This document shows positions 32,785 through 41,644 of a stretch of DNA of 64,000 nt, in pieces. Numbering within the stretch: the first letter of the stretch is position 1; every line of letters starts with the position of its first letter. This DNA comes from CAWIJK01 sp963836375 (GTDB taxonomy: Bacteria > Actinomycetota > Acidimicrobiia > Acidimicrobiales > RAAP-2), in the NCBI GenBank assembly GCA_963836375.1, contig CAWIJK010000001.1, positions 186,001 through 250,000 of the forward strand. The letters run 5' to 3'. The notes below the pieces were generated by a model. It had not been told where the DNA came from. It ran no database searches and saw nothing but the letters and a program-made list of their open reading frames with translations. The translations under genes and the position numbers were made by a program.

Positions 32785-34950
32785 GTGAGACACACGACGC
32801 GGCGGCGCACGTCTTCGGTGCGCAGCGGACCTCGCCGAGTTCGGTCCCACCTGGGGCGCCTCAGCGTCAGCTTGGCCACGGTCGGTGCGGCGGCGGTTGT
32901 GCCCCTCGCCTCGGTCGGCCTGGCTCTCGAGCACCCGGCCGCCGGCGCTTCGACGACCGCCCAGCTGGGCTACGTCGTCAACAGTGGGGGCACTACCGTC
33001 ACCCCGTTCAGCACCGTGTCGAACCTCTCCGGGACACCGATCAACGTGGGGAGCGGCCCCTTCGCGGTCGCCATCACCCCCAACGGGCAGACCGCGTATG
33101 TCGTCAACAACGCGTCGGAAACGGTGACCCCGATCACCACGGCCACCGGGACGCCGGGGACGCCCATCGGCGTGGGAACCGATCCCCGGGCGATCGCCAT
33201 CACCCCCAACGGCCAGACCGCCTACGTGTCCAATACGACCGGTGGCACGGTGACCCCCATCAACCTCACCACCAACACCGCCGGGACGCCGATCCCCGTG
33301 AGCTCTGGCCCCGACGGCATCGCCATCTCACCGGACGGGACGACCGTCTACGTGGCCAATTCCGGGGCGAGCGAGGTGACCCCGATCGCCACCGCCACCA
33401 ACACCGCCGAGACACCGATCACGGCCGGGACCGGCCCGACCGCCCTGGCCATCACCCCCGACGGCAAGACCCTCTACGTGGTCGATAATGCCACCGACCA
33501 CGTGATCCCGATCACCACGGCCACCGCCACCGCCGGAACACCGATCACCGTGGCCAACAACCCCTTCAGCATCGCCATCACCCCCGACGGCACGACCGCG
33601 TACGTGAGCGACCAGAACGCCGGGACGGTGACCCCGATCACCACGGCCACCAACAGCGTCGGGACACCGATCCCGGTGAGCGGCGGCCCGCGGGGAATGG
33701 CCATCGCCCCCGGCGGTGCAACCGCCTATGTGGCCGACAACGAGGGGACCAGCGTGACCCCGATCACCCTGGCCACCGGGGCCACCGGCACGCCGATCAC
33801 CGTCGGCGCCAACCCCGACGCCATCGCCATCACCCCGGACCAGGCTCCGACCGCCGCCTTCAGCGTGACCGCCGGGGCGGCCGGGACCCCCACCACCTTC
33901 AACGCCTCGGCCTCGTCCTCGCCGGTGGGCTCGATCGCCTCGTACGCCTGGAGCTTCGGCGACGGGACGACGGCGACCACGACCTCGGCCACCACCTCCC
34001 ACACCTACACCGCCCCGGGCGCCTACCCGGTGACCCTGACCGTGACCAACACCCAGGGGACGTCGACGACCCAGACCTTCACCGGCCAGACGGTGATCAA
34101 CAACGGGGGCCCGTCGGCCACGGCCACCCAGAGCGTGACCATCGCCTCGGGTGGCGGCTACGACCTCGCCGGTTCTGACGGCGGGGTCTTCGTCTTCCCG
34201 GTAGGCCAGGCCTCGGGCTTCTTCGGCTCCCTGCCCGGACTCGGGGTGAAGGTGTCGAACATCGTGGGCATCGTGCCCACCAACAACTTCACCGGCTACA
34301 ACCTGGTGGGTTCCGACGGCGGGGTCTTCGTGTTCCCCGTCGGCCAGTCGCAGGGCTTCTTCGGGTCCCTGCCCGGCCTCGGCGTGAAGGTCTCGAACGT
34401 CGTGGGCATCGTGCCCACCAACAACGACACCGGTTATGACCTGGTGGGTTCCGACGGCGGGGTCTTCGTCTTCCCGGTCGGCCAGTCGGCCGGCTTCTAC
34501 GGGTCGCTCCCGGGCGACAACGTGCATGTGAACGACATCGTGGGCATCGTGGCCACCCCCGGGGGCGGGGGCTACTTCCTGGTCGGCAAGGACGGGGGGG
34601 TCTTCACCTTCGGCAACGCCCCGTTCCTGGGCTCGTTGCCCGGGATCGGGGTCACCGTCAACGACATCACCGGGATCGCGGCCACCCCCGACGGCCAGGG
34701 CTACTACGTGGTCGGGGCCAACGGGGCAGTCTACGCCTTCGGCGACGCCACCTCCCACGGCTCGCTGCCCGGTCTCGGGGTGAGCGTGTCCAACATCGTG
34801 GCCATCGTCCCCACCCCCGACGGCGGGGGCTACTGGCTGATCGGTTCTGACGGCGGGGTCTTCGCCTTCGGCGACGCCACCTCGATCGGATCGTTGCCCG
34901 GTCTCGGGGTCCACGTGAGCGACATCATCGGGGCGGTGCCCACCGGGTAG
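32785..34950 (+). CDS. Secreted YVTN beta-propeller / PKD / GSDGGVF-repeat protein
   Basis: A 721-residue exported protein. GTG 32785 follows AAGGAGG and an Arg-rich signal peptide that ends near HPAAGA. Residues about 55-340 hold seven YVTN-type propeller units of about 45 residues (for example VAITPNGQTAYVVNNASETV). Residues about 350-440 form a PKD domain (YAWSFGDGTTATTTS, SHTYTAPGAYPVTLTV). Residues about 455-721 carry six repeats of about 43 residues of the type GYDLVGSDGGVFVFPVGQS to FGSLPGLGVKVSN; the last three have the shorter VFAFGDA form. The repeats are a familiar actinobacterial surface module. Adhesion or polymer binding is likely; no enzyme motif is seen. It ends 3 bases before the opposing binding-protein gene. 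Confidence 0.85.
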   Translation: MRHTTRRRTSSVRSGPRRVRSHLGRLSVSLATVGAAAVVPLASVGLALEHPAAGASTTAQLGYVVNSGGTTVTPFSTVSNLSGTPINVGSGPFAVAITPNGQTAYVVNNASETVTPITTATGTPGTPIGVGTDPRAIAITPNGQTAYVSNTTGGTVTPINLTTNTAGTPIPVSSGPDGIAISPDGTTVYVANSGASEVTPIATATNTAETPITAGTGPTALAITPDGKTLYVVDNATDHVIPITTATATAGTPITVANNPFSIAITPDGTTAYVSDQNAGTVTPITTATNSVGTPIPVSGGPRGMAIAPGGATAYVADNEGTSVTPITLATGATGTPITVGANPDAIAITPDQAPTAAFSVTAGAAGTPTTFNASASSSPVGSIASYAWSFGDGTTATTTSATTSHTYTAPGAYPVTLTVTNTQGTSTTQTFTGQTVINNGGPSATATQSVTIASGGGYDLAGSDGGVFVFPVGQASGFFGSLPGLGVKVSNIVGIVPTNNFTGYNLVGSDGGVFVFPVGQSQGFFGSLPGLGVKVSNVVGIVPTNNDTGYDLVGSDGGVFVFPVGQSAGFYGSLPGDNVHVNDIVGIVATPGGGGYFLVGKDGGVFTFGNAPFLGSLPGIGVTVNDITGIAATPDGQGYYVVGANGAVYAFGDATSHGSLPGLGVSVSNIVAIVPTPDGGGYWLIGSDGGVFAFGDATSIGSLPGLGVHVSDIIGAVPTG

Positions 34951-34953
34951 GGG

Positions 34954-36501
34954 TCAGCTGTTGGGGAGCACCAGGGGCAGCGGCTGCCAGCTGTGGACGA
35001 CCACCCAGCAGGTGCCCTGTGGTTGGCCGTTGGTCTTCAGCTTGCAGGCTGACGAGGGTGGCACGTTGTTGTGCAGCTCGACCACCTGGTACTGGGTCGG
35101 CCCGTAGTACTTGTTCGGCCCGTAGCTGAGCACCGGGGTAAAGCCACCGGGGAAGTTCTGGATCTTCGACATGGCTTCGACGAAGGTCCGTCGGTTGAGG
35201 TCGCTGCCGGCGTTGCGGGCGGCAGTGGCGAAGAGCCGGATCGAGGTGCACCAGGCCTGGATCGGGCCCTGCTCTTCGATGTAGGCGCTCTGGGAGGTGC
35301 CGACGGGGTTCGGGTACGCCTTGTGCCAATCCTCGTAGCAGCTGCGCACCCCCGGGTCGTAGCCACCCTGGCTCTCGGGCCGGGCGTCGTCGAACCCGCC
35401 GAGGGTCTGGGTGGTGACCCCCTCCTGGCCGTCGAGGGCCTGCTCGTAGGGGATCGGGATCAGACCGAGGGCCGAGGTGATCGACTCCTCGTAGTCGCTC
35501 AGCAGGAGCCTCGGGTCGTACTGCTGCTGGGTCTGGGCCTGCAGGACCGGGAAGAACACGTTGAAGGGGATGAGCGGAATCAGCGAGTTCACCCCGGCCG
35601 CCTTGAGCTTTTGCACCACCAGCGGGGCCTCGGTGTTGGTGGTGGCCGTCTCGGAGGGGTCGGCGGCGATCGTCTCGACCGTGGCGTTGACCCCGGCCCG
35701 CTGGAGGTCGGGGATCAGGTACTGGTTGAGGGCGTCCTGGTCGCTCGCCCGGTCACCGGCGATCACTCCCACCTTGCGGCCCTCGCCCAACAAACCCGAC
35801 TGGAGGCCCCAATTGACGGTGGCCTGGATGATCGCCGCGTCGTCCGGTCCGGTCCACCACAGGTACGGCGCCCCCTCCTGGGTCCAGTTGCTCACCGTGG
35901 TCCACTGACTGATCAGCGGGGTGTGGCCCTCCTGGGTGATGCAGAGCTGGTTGTCGCCCGTCCAGGTCCCGACACCGTCGATCACGGCGAAGGCGGCCGG
36001 GCTCCCCTCGGTCCAGTCCTTGCACAGGGCGCGCATGGACGCCTCGTCGGTCGGGTCGAAGTTGGCGATGAGCGGGTTGATCTTCCTGCCGTTGATGCCG
36101 CCCTGCTTGTTGATCTCGTTGACGAAGAAGTGGATGGCCTTGACCTGCTCGCCGAACTCGACGTCCTGGGCGAATCCCTCCTTGCCAGCCAGCGAGTTGA
36201 GGGAGACCACCGGGAAGGCCACGTTGATGGTGTTGCCGCTGATCCCCCGAGTGCTGGTGCTGGCGTGCTCGACAGCGCTCGAGGACCCAGAACCCCCCGT
36301 CGTGGCCCCGGCGGCCGTGGTGCCCGGGCCGGGCGAGGCCGGCGCCTCCGCCACGTAGACCGCCGTCCCGATCCCGACAAGGGCCACCAGGGCCACCGTC
36401 CGCAGTTGGGTGGCGCGCGGCCGGCGGCTGAAGCGCCGGGCGGCCCGGGTGCCGGCCCGCAGCGGGCTCCACCCGTTGTTCGTGGCGTGCTCAACTTTCA
36501 T
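34954..36501 (-). CDS. Liv-type ABC transporter substrate-binding protein
   Basis: A 515-residue type I periplasmic-binding-protein (LivK/amide-urea family). An N-terminal anchor, TVALVALVGIGTAVYVAEA, lies near residue 40; no lipobox Cys is seen, so it may be held by this helix. A Ser/Thr/Gly linker follows. The binding fold shows INVAFPVVSLNSLAG, AIHFFVNEINKQGGINGRKI (the classic second-helix motif) and VGVIAGDRASDQDALNQYL at the hinge. Its ATG lies 11 bases inside the LivG frame, last gene of the importer operon. Ligand is unknown; Liv-type receptors in actinobacteria bind amino acids, amides, aromatic acids and other solutes. Confidence 0.88.
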   Translation of the reverse strand: MKVEHATNNGWSPLRAGTRAARRFSRRPRATQLRTVALVALVGIGTAVYVAEAPASPGPGTTAAGATTGGSGSSSAVEHASTSTRGISGNTINVAFPVVSLNSLAGKEGFAQDVEFGEQVKAIHFFVNEINKQGGINGRKINPLIANFDPTDEASMRALCKDWTEGSPAAFAVIDGVGTWTGDNQLCITQEGHTPLISQWTTVSNWTQEGAPYLWWTGPDDAAIIQATVNWGLQSGLLGEGRKVGVIAGDRASDQDALNQYLIPDLQRAGVNATVETIAADPSETATTNTEAPLVVQKLKAAGVNSLIPLIPFNVFFPVLQAQTQQQYDPRLLLSDYEESITSALGLIPIPYEQALDGQEGVTTQTLGGFDDARPESQGGYDPGVRSCYEDWHKAYPNPVGTSQSAYIEEQGPIQAWCTSIRLFATAARNAGSDLNRRTFVEAMSKIQNFPGGFTPVLSYGPNKYYGPTQYQVVELHNNVPPSSACKLKTNGQPQGTCWVVVHSWQPLPLVLPNS

Positions 36502-37327
36502 CGGCCGGTTCCCCTCCCCCGTCTCGGGTCCTCGCCGGGCCCGAGACCGCCAACGCCTCTTCGCTCGCCCCCAGATAGGCGGCCAAGGCCCGCGGGTCCC
36601 GGCTGACCTGGTCGGGGGTGCCCGAGGACACCACCTTCCCGGTCTCCATCACCACCACCGTCGAGCACAGCTCGAAGACCAGGGGCACGTCGTGCTCGAC
36701 CAGCAAGATGGTGCAGTCTGCCACCTCATGGAGCCGTTTGAGCAGCGGCACGAACGCCTCGGCCTCGCGCTGGGCAATGCCCGCCGTCGGCTCGTCGAGG
36801 AGCAGGAGGCGTGGGCCGGCGAGCACGATCGAGGCCAGGTCCACCACCCGCCGGGTCCCCGTCGACAGCTCCGAGGTCCGGTGGTGCCGGAAACGCTCCA
36901 GGCCGAACGAACCGATGATCCGGTCGACGGCCTGGTGCTTGTGGCGCTCGGCGCGCCGGGCCCAGGGCATCTGGAGGGTCGACGAGACCACGCCGACCGA
37001 CCGGCGGGCGTCCTCGCAGACCATCAGCACGTCTTCGACCGAGAGTTCGGGGTAGAGCCGGCAGTCCTGGAAGGACCGGACCAGTCCGACCCTGATCCTC
37101 TCCTCGGGCAGGAAGTCGGTCAGGTCGACCCCGTCGACCCGCACCGAGCCACTGGCCGCCCGGACATTGCCCGACACCGCGTCGAGGGTCGTGGTCTTCC
37201 CCGAGCCGTTCGGCCCGATCAGCCCCACGATCGAGCCGGGCTCGGCCACCAGGCTCACCCCGTCGACGGCCCGCAGGCCCCCGAAGGCCACCACCAGGTC
37301 CTCCACCTCGAGGCGGGCCGGGCCCAT
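36491..37327 (-). CDS. livG: Liv-type ABC transporter ATP-binding protein (LivG)
   Basis: A 278-residue LivG-type ATPase. Walker A is GPNGSGKTT near residue 42, signature ELSTGTRRVVDLASI replaces the usual LSxGxQR form, Walker B is LLLLDEPTAGIAQ, and the H-loop is LLVEHDVPLVFELC. The extended loop between Walker A and signature (RVGLVRSFQDCRLYPELSVEDVL) is the LivG hallmark. ATG 37327 shares its A with the TGA of the LivHM fusion, and its own stop lies inside the start of the binding-protein gene, so the operon is translationally coupled. It would pair with the LivF domain of the MFS fusion. Confidence 0.9.
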   Translation of the reverse strand: MGPARLEVEDLVVAFGGLRAVDGVSLVAEPGSIVGLIGPNGSGKTTTLDAVSGNVRAASGSVRVDGVDLTDFLPEERIRVGLVRSFQDCRLYPELSVEDVLMVCEDARRSVGVVSSTLQMPWARRAERHKHQAVDRIIGSFGLERFRHHRTSELSTGTRRVVDLASIVLAGPRLLLLDEPTAGIAQREAEAFVPLLKRLHEVADCTILLVEHDVPLVFELCSTVVVMETGKVVSSGTPDQVSRDPRALAAYLGASEEALAVSGPARTRDGGGEPADES

Positions 37328-39348
37328 CAGCCGACCTCCCCGGCCACCGGTTCGCCCAGCGGGTCGATGGTGCCGACAGCGGTCCCGGAGCCCTCGACCG
37401 GGGGCCGGGGCGTCCCGGGACGCTCGGCCAGCCAGCGAACGCCGTCGGTGGCCAAGTCGCCCAGCCGGTGCAGGACCTCGGCCAGGCCCCCGGGCAGGTA
37501 GAGGATGAAGGCGATCAGGCCCAGCCCGCTGGTCAGGAACTGGATGGTGGGGGTGGAGCCGAAGATGGCGGGCAGTCCGACCAGGTACAGCGCGCCCAGC
37601 ACCGCGCCGGGGACCGAGCCCAGGCCGCCGATGACCACCATCGAGACGATGAGGATCGAGACCGACGGGTCGAAGGTGGTGGTGCTGAAGCGCTCGTCGG
37701 CGAAGGCCAGGCACACCCCGGCGTAGCCGGCCATGAAACCCGAAAGGGCGAAGGCCAGCAGCTTGGTGCGGACGATCGGGATGCCCATCGCCGCCGCGCC
37801 GGTCTCGTTGTCGCGCACCGACACCAGCCGGCGGGCCACGCCGTGGTCACGCCAGACCCTGACGATGAGCACCGAGACCACCAGGACCCCGAGCGAGAAC
37901 CAGGCGTAGGCGCGCTCAGAGGTGAGGCCGATGCCGAAGAGGCTCGGCCGGGCGATGAGGGTGGAGGCCGGGTTGGGCAGGCCGGTGCACAGCTGCTTGC
38001 CCACCAGCGGGACCGTCCAGCAGGGGGTGGCCAGCACCGACACCTGCATCCACAGGGCGAAGGCCAGGGTGGACACCGCCAGGTAGAGGCCGCGCACCCG
38101 CAGGGCGGGCAGGCCGACCAGCACGGCGATCACCGCCGTCACCGCACCGGCGAAGGGCAGCAGCAAGAGCAAAGGGACGCTCGTCCCCAGGTGAGCGGCC
38201 ATGACCGCCCCCACCGCCACCAGGCCGAACTGGCCCAAGGAGACCTGCCCGGCCCATCCGGTCAGCACGGTGAGCGACAGCGCGATCACCCCGAAGATGC
38301 AGATCTGGCTGAGCAGGTACGAGCGCCCGGTCGAGATCACGAGGGGCAGGAGGGCGGCCAGCACCACGATGGCGACGACCCCGGTCGCCCCGACCCGCGA
38401 CCTGAGCGCGTCGGAGGCCCGCCGCATCGAGGCCGAGCCCTGGAGCCAAGTCGAGCGCTCCTCGGTCCGCGAGCCTTTCCTCAGCGCGGCCACCCGGACC
38501 AAGAGGACGCCGAGGAGCAGGGCGAACATGATCGTCTGCACCGACGCCGTCGACGAGATGTTCCAGACCAGGATCTCGTAGATCACCCCCACCCCGATGC
38601 CGGCGATGAACGAGACGGTCAGGTTGACCATCGCCCCGATCAACGCGGCGGTGAGTGCGAACAAGAGGAGGTCCGGGCTGAGCGGCTGGGTCAGGACGCT
38701 GGTCTGCCCCGGGGCGGCCAGAATGGCGGTGAAGGCGGAGAGCACCCCGGCCAGGGTCCAGGTCAACGTGGAGGTGCGGCGGATCCAGACCCCCGACAAC
38801 CGGGCCGAGTCGGCGTTCTCCGACATGGCCCGCATGGCCAGGCCCCAGGGCGAGAACTTGATGAAGGCCGCCAGGGCCAGGGCCACAACCGGGGCCACGA
38901 TCAGGGTGAGGATCTCGCCGGGGCTGAAGACGAAGCCGTCGACGGTGAACGTCCAGTGGATCGGCACCGGGAACGGCCGCGAGAGGTTCTTCGGGAGGAT
39001 GAAGGGCAGCGCGGTGAACACGAACAGGAGTTGGGAGAGGCCGATGGTGGCCACCATGACCAGCACCCGGGGGCGGTTGAACAACCGGCGCAGCAACAGC
39101 TCGGAGAGCGCACCCATGGCGGCGGCCAGGGCGATGGCCAGGACGAGCGAGAACCAGTAGTTGAACCCGAAGTCGATGGCGCACTTCACCAAGAACACGG
39201 CGGCCACGACCCCGAGCTGTCCCTGGGCGAAGTTGAGGACGCGGTTGGTGCGGTAGATGAGGACGAGCCCGAGGGCCAGGAGCCCGAAGTTCAGCCCGCT
39301 GATCACCCCTTGGATCAGCACGAAGGCCGGGACCGACACCGCGGTCAC
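37327..39348 (-). CDS. Fused LivH-LivM branched-chain-type ABC permease
   Basis: A 673-residue polypeptide containing both permeases of a Liv importer. Residues about 1-290 are LivH (GLNFGLLALGLVLIYRTNRVLNFAQGQLG at the start, split as GLNFGLLALGLVLIYRTN and RVLNFAQGQLG). A charged linker of about 45 residues follows. Residues about 325-640 are LivM (ALSLTVLTGWAGQVSLGQFG, and the coupling segment VSVRDNETGAAAMGI). LivH and LivM are usually separate proteins. GTG 39348 overlaps the stop of the upstream MFS-LivF gene by four bases. The fusion places one LivH and one LivM in each complex. Confidence 0.92.
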   Translation of the reverse strand: MTAVSVPAFVLIQGVISGLNFGLLALGLVLIYRTNRVLNFAQGQLGVVAAVFLVKCAIDFGFNYWFSLVLAIALAAAMGALSELLLRRLFNRPRVLVMVATIGLSQLLFVFTALPFILPKNLSRPFPVPIHWTFTVDGFVFSPGEILTLIVAPVVALALAAFIKFSPWGLAMRAMSENADSARLSGVWIRRTSTLTWTLAGVLSAFTAILAAPGQTSVLTQPLSPDLLLFALTAALIGAMVNLTVSFIAGIGVGVIYEILVWNISSTASVQTIMFALLLGVLLVRVAALRKGSRTEERSTWLQGSASMRRASDALRSRVGATGVVAIVVLAALLPLVISTGRSYLLSQICIFGVIALSLTVLTGWAGQVSLGQFGLVAVGAVMAAHLGTSVPLLLLLPFAGAVTAVIAVLVGLPALRVRGLYLAVSTLAFALWMQVSVLATPCWTVPLVGKQLCTGLPNPASTLIARPSLFGIGLTSERAYAWFSLGVLVVSVLIVRVWRDHGVARRLVSVRDNETGAAAMGIPIVRTKLLAFALSGFMAGYAGVCLAFADERFSTTTFDPSVSILIVSMVVIGGLGSVPGAVLGALYLVGLPAIFGSTPTIQFLTSGLGLIAFILYLPGGLAEVLHRLGDLATDGVRWLAERPGTPRPPVEGSGTAVGTIDPLGEPVAGEVG

Positions 39349-41582
39349 GGCGGGCCACCGAGGCCCGAGCTGGCCTCAGCCAGGAACACCGGGCGCAACA
39401 GGTCCTCGCGTTCGAGCAGGTCGGCCGTCGGACCGTCGAAGCGGACCTCGCCGCGTTCGATGAAGAAGGCCCGGTCGGCCAGGTGCATGGCCCGGTTCAC
39501 GCTCTGCTCCACCAAGATGACCGTGGTCCCCGCCGCGTTGACCCGACGGACGATCTCCATCAGGCGGTCGACCGTCTTGGGGGCGAGCCCCAGGGCCAGC
39601 TCGTCGATCATCAGAAGGCGGGGCCGGGTCAGCATCACCCGGGCCAGGGCCAGCATCTGCTGCTCGCCGCCCGACAGGGTGCCCGCCGGCTGGTCGAGCC
39701 GGCTGGCCAGCTCGGGGAAGGCCTCGAGCGCCTCGGCCATCGCCGTGTTGGCCCGGGTCTTGTCCCGTCGGAACGAGTGCTCGCCGATCCGCAGGTTGTC
39801 GCGCACGGTGAGCCCGGGGAAGGTCATCTTCCCGCCGACCAGCAGGGCCACCCCCTGGCCGATGATCTGTTCGGGCTCCAAGAAGGTGCAGTTGACCCCG
39901 AAGATCCGGATCACCCCGCGGTGGGGATGGTCCAGCCCCGACACCGCTCGCAGCAGGGTCGACTTGCCCGCCCCGTTGGTGCCCAGGAGGGCCACCATCT
40001 CGCCCTGGGCCACTTCGAGGTTGACGTCGAAGAGCACCTGGTTGGTGCCGTAGTAGAAGTCGAGGTTGTGAATCTGCAGGGCCGGGATCGCCCCCCCGGC
40101 CTCCCGGCGCTTGCCCTCGGCGTAGCGCTCGAGCACGTCTTCTATGACCAAGGTGATGTCCCGGCGCACGTAACGCGATCCCAGTAGCAAGAAGACGCCG
40201 CCAAGGATGCAGACCGGCGCGATCAGCGAGAGGGCCACCACGATCCCGTGGAGCTGCTGGGCCTGGTTGGGGGTCTGGCCGGCCACCGCGTCCGAGATGG
40301 CCCCGAGCAGCACGCTGCCGGTGAATCCCCCGAAGACGAGGGAGTACACACCGAACATGGCGAAGCAGATCGTCCGCATCTCGGCCGGGGCCGTGGCGGC
40401 CAGGGTCAAGAAGATGCAGATGGCGAGGGGGGCCACGGCCGCGTTGGCCAGGGTCTGGAGGGTGACGCACATCCAGAGCTTGGGCATGTAGAGCGAAGCC
40501 ACGTAGAGCACGCCGTAGGCGGTGATGCAGTAGCCGGCGATGGCCAGCGGGCGCTGGGGGGCCTTGCGGAAGTAGCGGTCGCCCACCATGTAGGCGACCG
40601 GCAGGCCCAAGAAGGCGGCCAGGCCGATGATGGCGTACACCTCGCTGCGCCCGGCCACGCTCAGGCCGTACTTGTCGGCGAAGAAGAGGCTCCCGAACAG
40701 TGGCGCCCCGGTCCCGGCGAACCCCAAGATGCCCACCGCGATGAGCTCGTAGTAGAGCGATTTGATCCGCAGCAGCCGGGTGACGGCCGAGCCCAGGAGG
40801 ACCCGGGGGGCCTTCTCCTGCTGGGACTGCAGGTCCATGCCCGAGGACTTGAGGATGTGGCTCTCCTCGTTGGCCCCCTTGTCGGGCTCGCGCAGGGTGA
40901 ACAGGGCGAAGCCGAGTGGGATGCCCACCAGGGCCACCAGGAGCCCGTAGCGCCAGCTGTGGGCCACGGTGACGACGAAGCCGAAGATGAGGATCCCGAT
41001 GGTCTGGGAAAGCGGGTCGCTCAGCTGGTGCCAGCTGAAGACCCGGCCCCGGCCCTCGGTCGGGTAGGCGTCGGACAGGTACGAGTTGTGGACCGTGTTG
41101 TTCACCCCCGAGCCGACGGACGCCGCCAGGTACAAGAAGGCGAAGGCCCAGACGTTCGGCGAGATGGCCATGAGCGCGCCGAAGACGCTGAAGGCCAACA
41201 GGGCGACGGCCGCCACCACCTTGCGGCTCCCGCGGTCGGCCCACAGGGCCAGAGGAACCGCCCAGAGCAGCTGGGCCACCTGGGCCACGAAGGCCACCGC
41301 GGCGAGCCCGGTGTTGTGGATGTGGAAGGACTGCTCGAGGTTCTTGCCGATGATGGCGATGCCGTTGACGAAGGTGCCCGGGACCATGGCCGCCGCGGTC
41401 AAAAGGACCAGCGGCGCGTAGCCCGCCTTGCGCAGGATGCCGGTCAGGGACGGGGCCTTGCCCTCGCCGGTGCCCGGCATGATGGCCACGTCGGCCACCA
41501 CGTCGGCGTCGCGGTGCCGGGCCACCGCCTCTTGGAGGAGCTCATCGGGGACGGTGAAGTCGAAGAGCGCCTGGTCGGGCAT
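39345..41582 (-). CDS. MFS transporter fused to LivF-type ABC ATPase
   Basis: A 745-residue two-part protein. Residues about 50-485 form an MFS carrier with about 12 hydrophobic helices; motif A is seen as LWADRGSRKVVAA after TM2 and YMVGDRYFRKAPQR in the second half. A helical linker (RDITLVIEDVLERYAEGKRRE) leads to a complete LivF-type ATPase, residues about 510-745: Walker A GTNGAGKST, LLVGGKMTFPGLTVRDNL, signature LSGGEQQMLALARV, Walker B LLMIDELALGLAP (Glu-Leu instead of Glu-Pro) and VEQSVNRAMHLAD. The rest of the importer follows with a four-base overlap, and no separate LivF exists. ATG 41582 is preceded by TAAGGT, so a leaderless start is likely. Confidence 0.88.
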   Translation of the reverse strand: MPDQALFDFTVPDELLQEAVARHRDADVVADVAIMPGTGEGKAPSLTGILRKAGYAPLVLLTAAAMVPGTFVNGIAIIGKNLEQSFHIHNTGLAAVAFVAQVAQLLWAVPLALWADRGSRKVVAAVALLAFSVFGALMAISPNVWAFAFLYLAASVGSGVNNTVHNSYLSDAYPTEGRGRVFSWHQLSDPLSQTIGILIFGFVVTVAHSWRYGLLVALVGIPLGFALFTLREPDKGANEESHILKSSGMDLQSQQEKAPRVLLGSAVTRLLRIKSLYYELIAVGILGFAGTGAPLFGSLFFADKYGLSVAGRSEVYAIIGLAAFLGLPVAYMVGDRYFRKAPQRPLAIAGYCITAYGVLYVASLYMPKLWMCVTLQTLANAAVAPLAICIFLTLAATAPAEMRTICFAMFGVYSLVFGGFTGSVLLGAISDAVAGQTPNQAQQLHGIVVALSLIAPVCILGGVFLLLGSRYVRRDITLVIEDVLERYAEGKRREAGGAIPALQIHNLDFYYGTNQVLFDVNLEVAQGEMVALLGTNGAGKSTLLRAVSGLDHPHRGVIRIFGVNCTFLEPEQIIGQGVALLVGGKMTFPGLTVRDNLRIGEHSFRRDKTRANTAMAEALEAFPELASRLDQPAGTLSGGEQQMLALARVMLTRPRLLMIDELALGLAPKTVDRLMEIVRRVNAAGTTVILVEQSVNRAMHLADRAFFIERGEVRFDGPTADLLEREDLLRPVFLAEASSGLGGPP

Positions 41583-41589
41583 CGGCGAG

Positions 41590-41595
41590 ACCTTA
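41590..41595 (-). promoter_or_regulatory. Possible -10 of a leaderless transporter operon promoter
   Basis: TAAGGT on the minus strand ends seven bases before ATG 41582, and no ribosome-binding site is visible. The adjacent inverted repeat would lie just upstream of the -10. Confidence 0.45.
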
Positions 41596-41598
41596 TCC

Positions 41599-41614
41599 CT
41601 GACATCGGAGTCAG
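41599..41614. promoter_or_regulatory. CTGAC-N6-GTCAG inverted repeat before the transporter genes
   Basis: CTGAC and GTCAG flank ATCGGA in the 62-base gap between larA and the MFS-LivF gene, three bases from the -10. The same half-sites and spacing recur at 47516-47531 before the GH4 gene, so both may be operators of one regulator. Confidence 0.55.
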
Positions 41615-41644
41615 GCTTGGGGCGCGTCGCTGCCCCCGCCCCGC

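Noticed and set aside
37468..40053. A long open frame on the plus strand antisense to the LivHM and MFS-LivF genes
   Set aside because: Its product is Gln/His/Gly/Asp/Arg-rich low complexity without any domain, typical of the antisense shadow of GC-rich genes; the minus-strand frames have clear domains.
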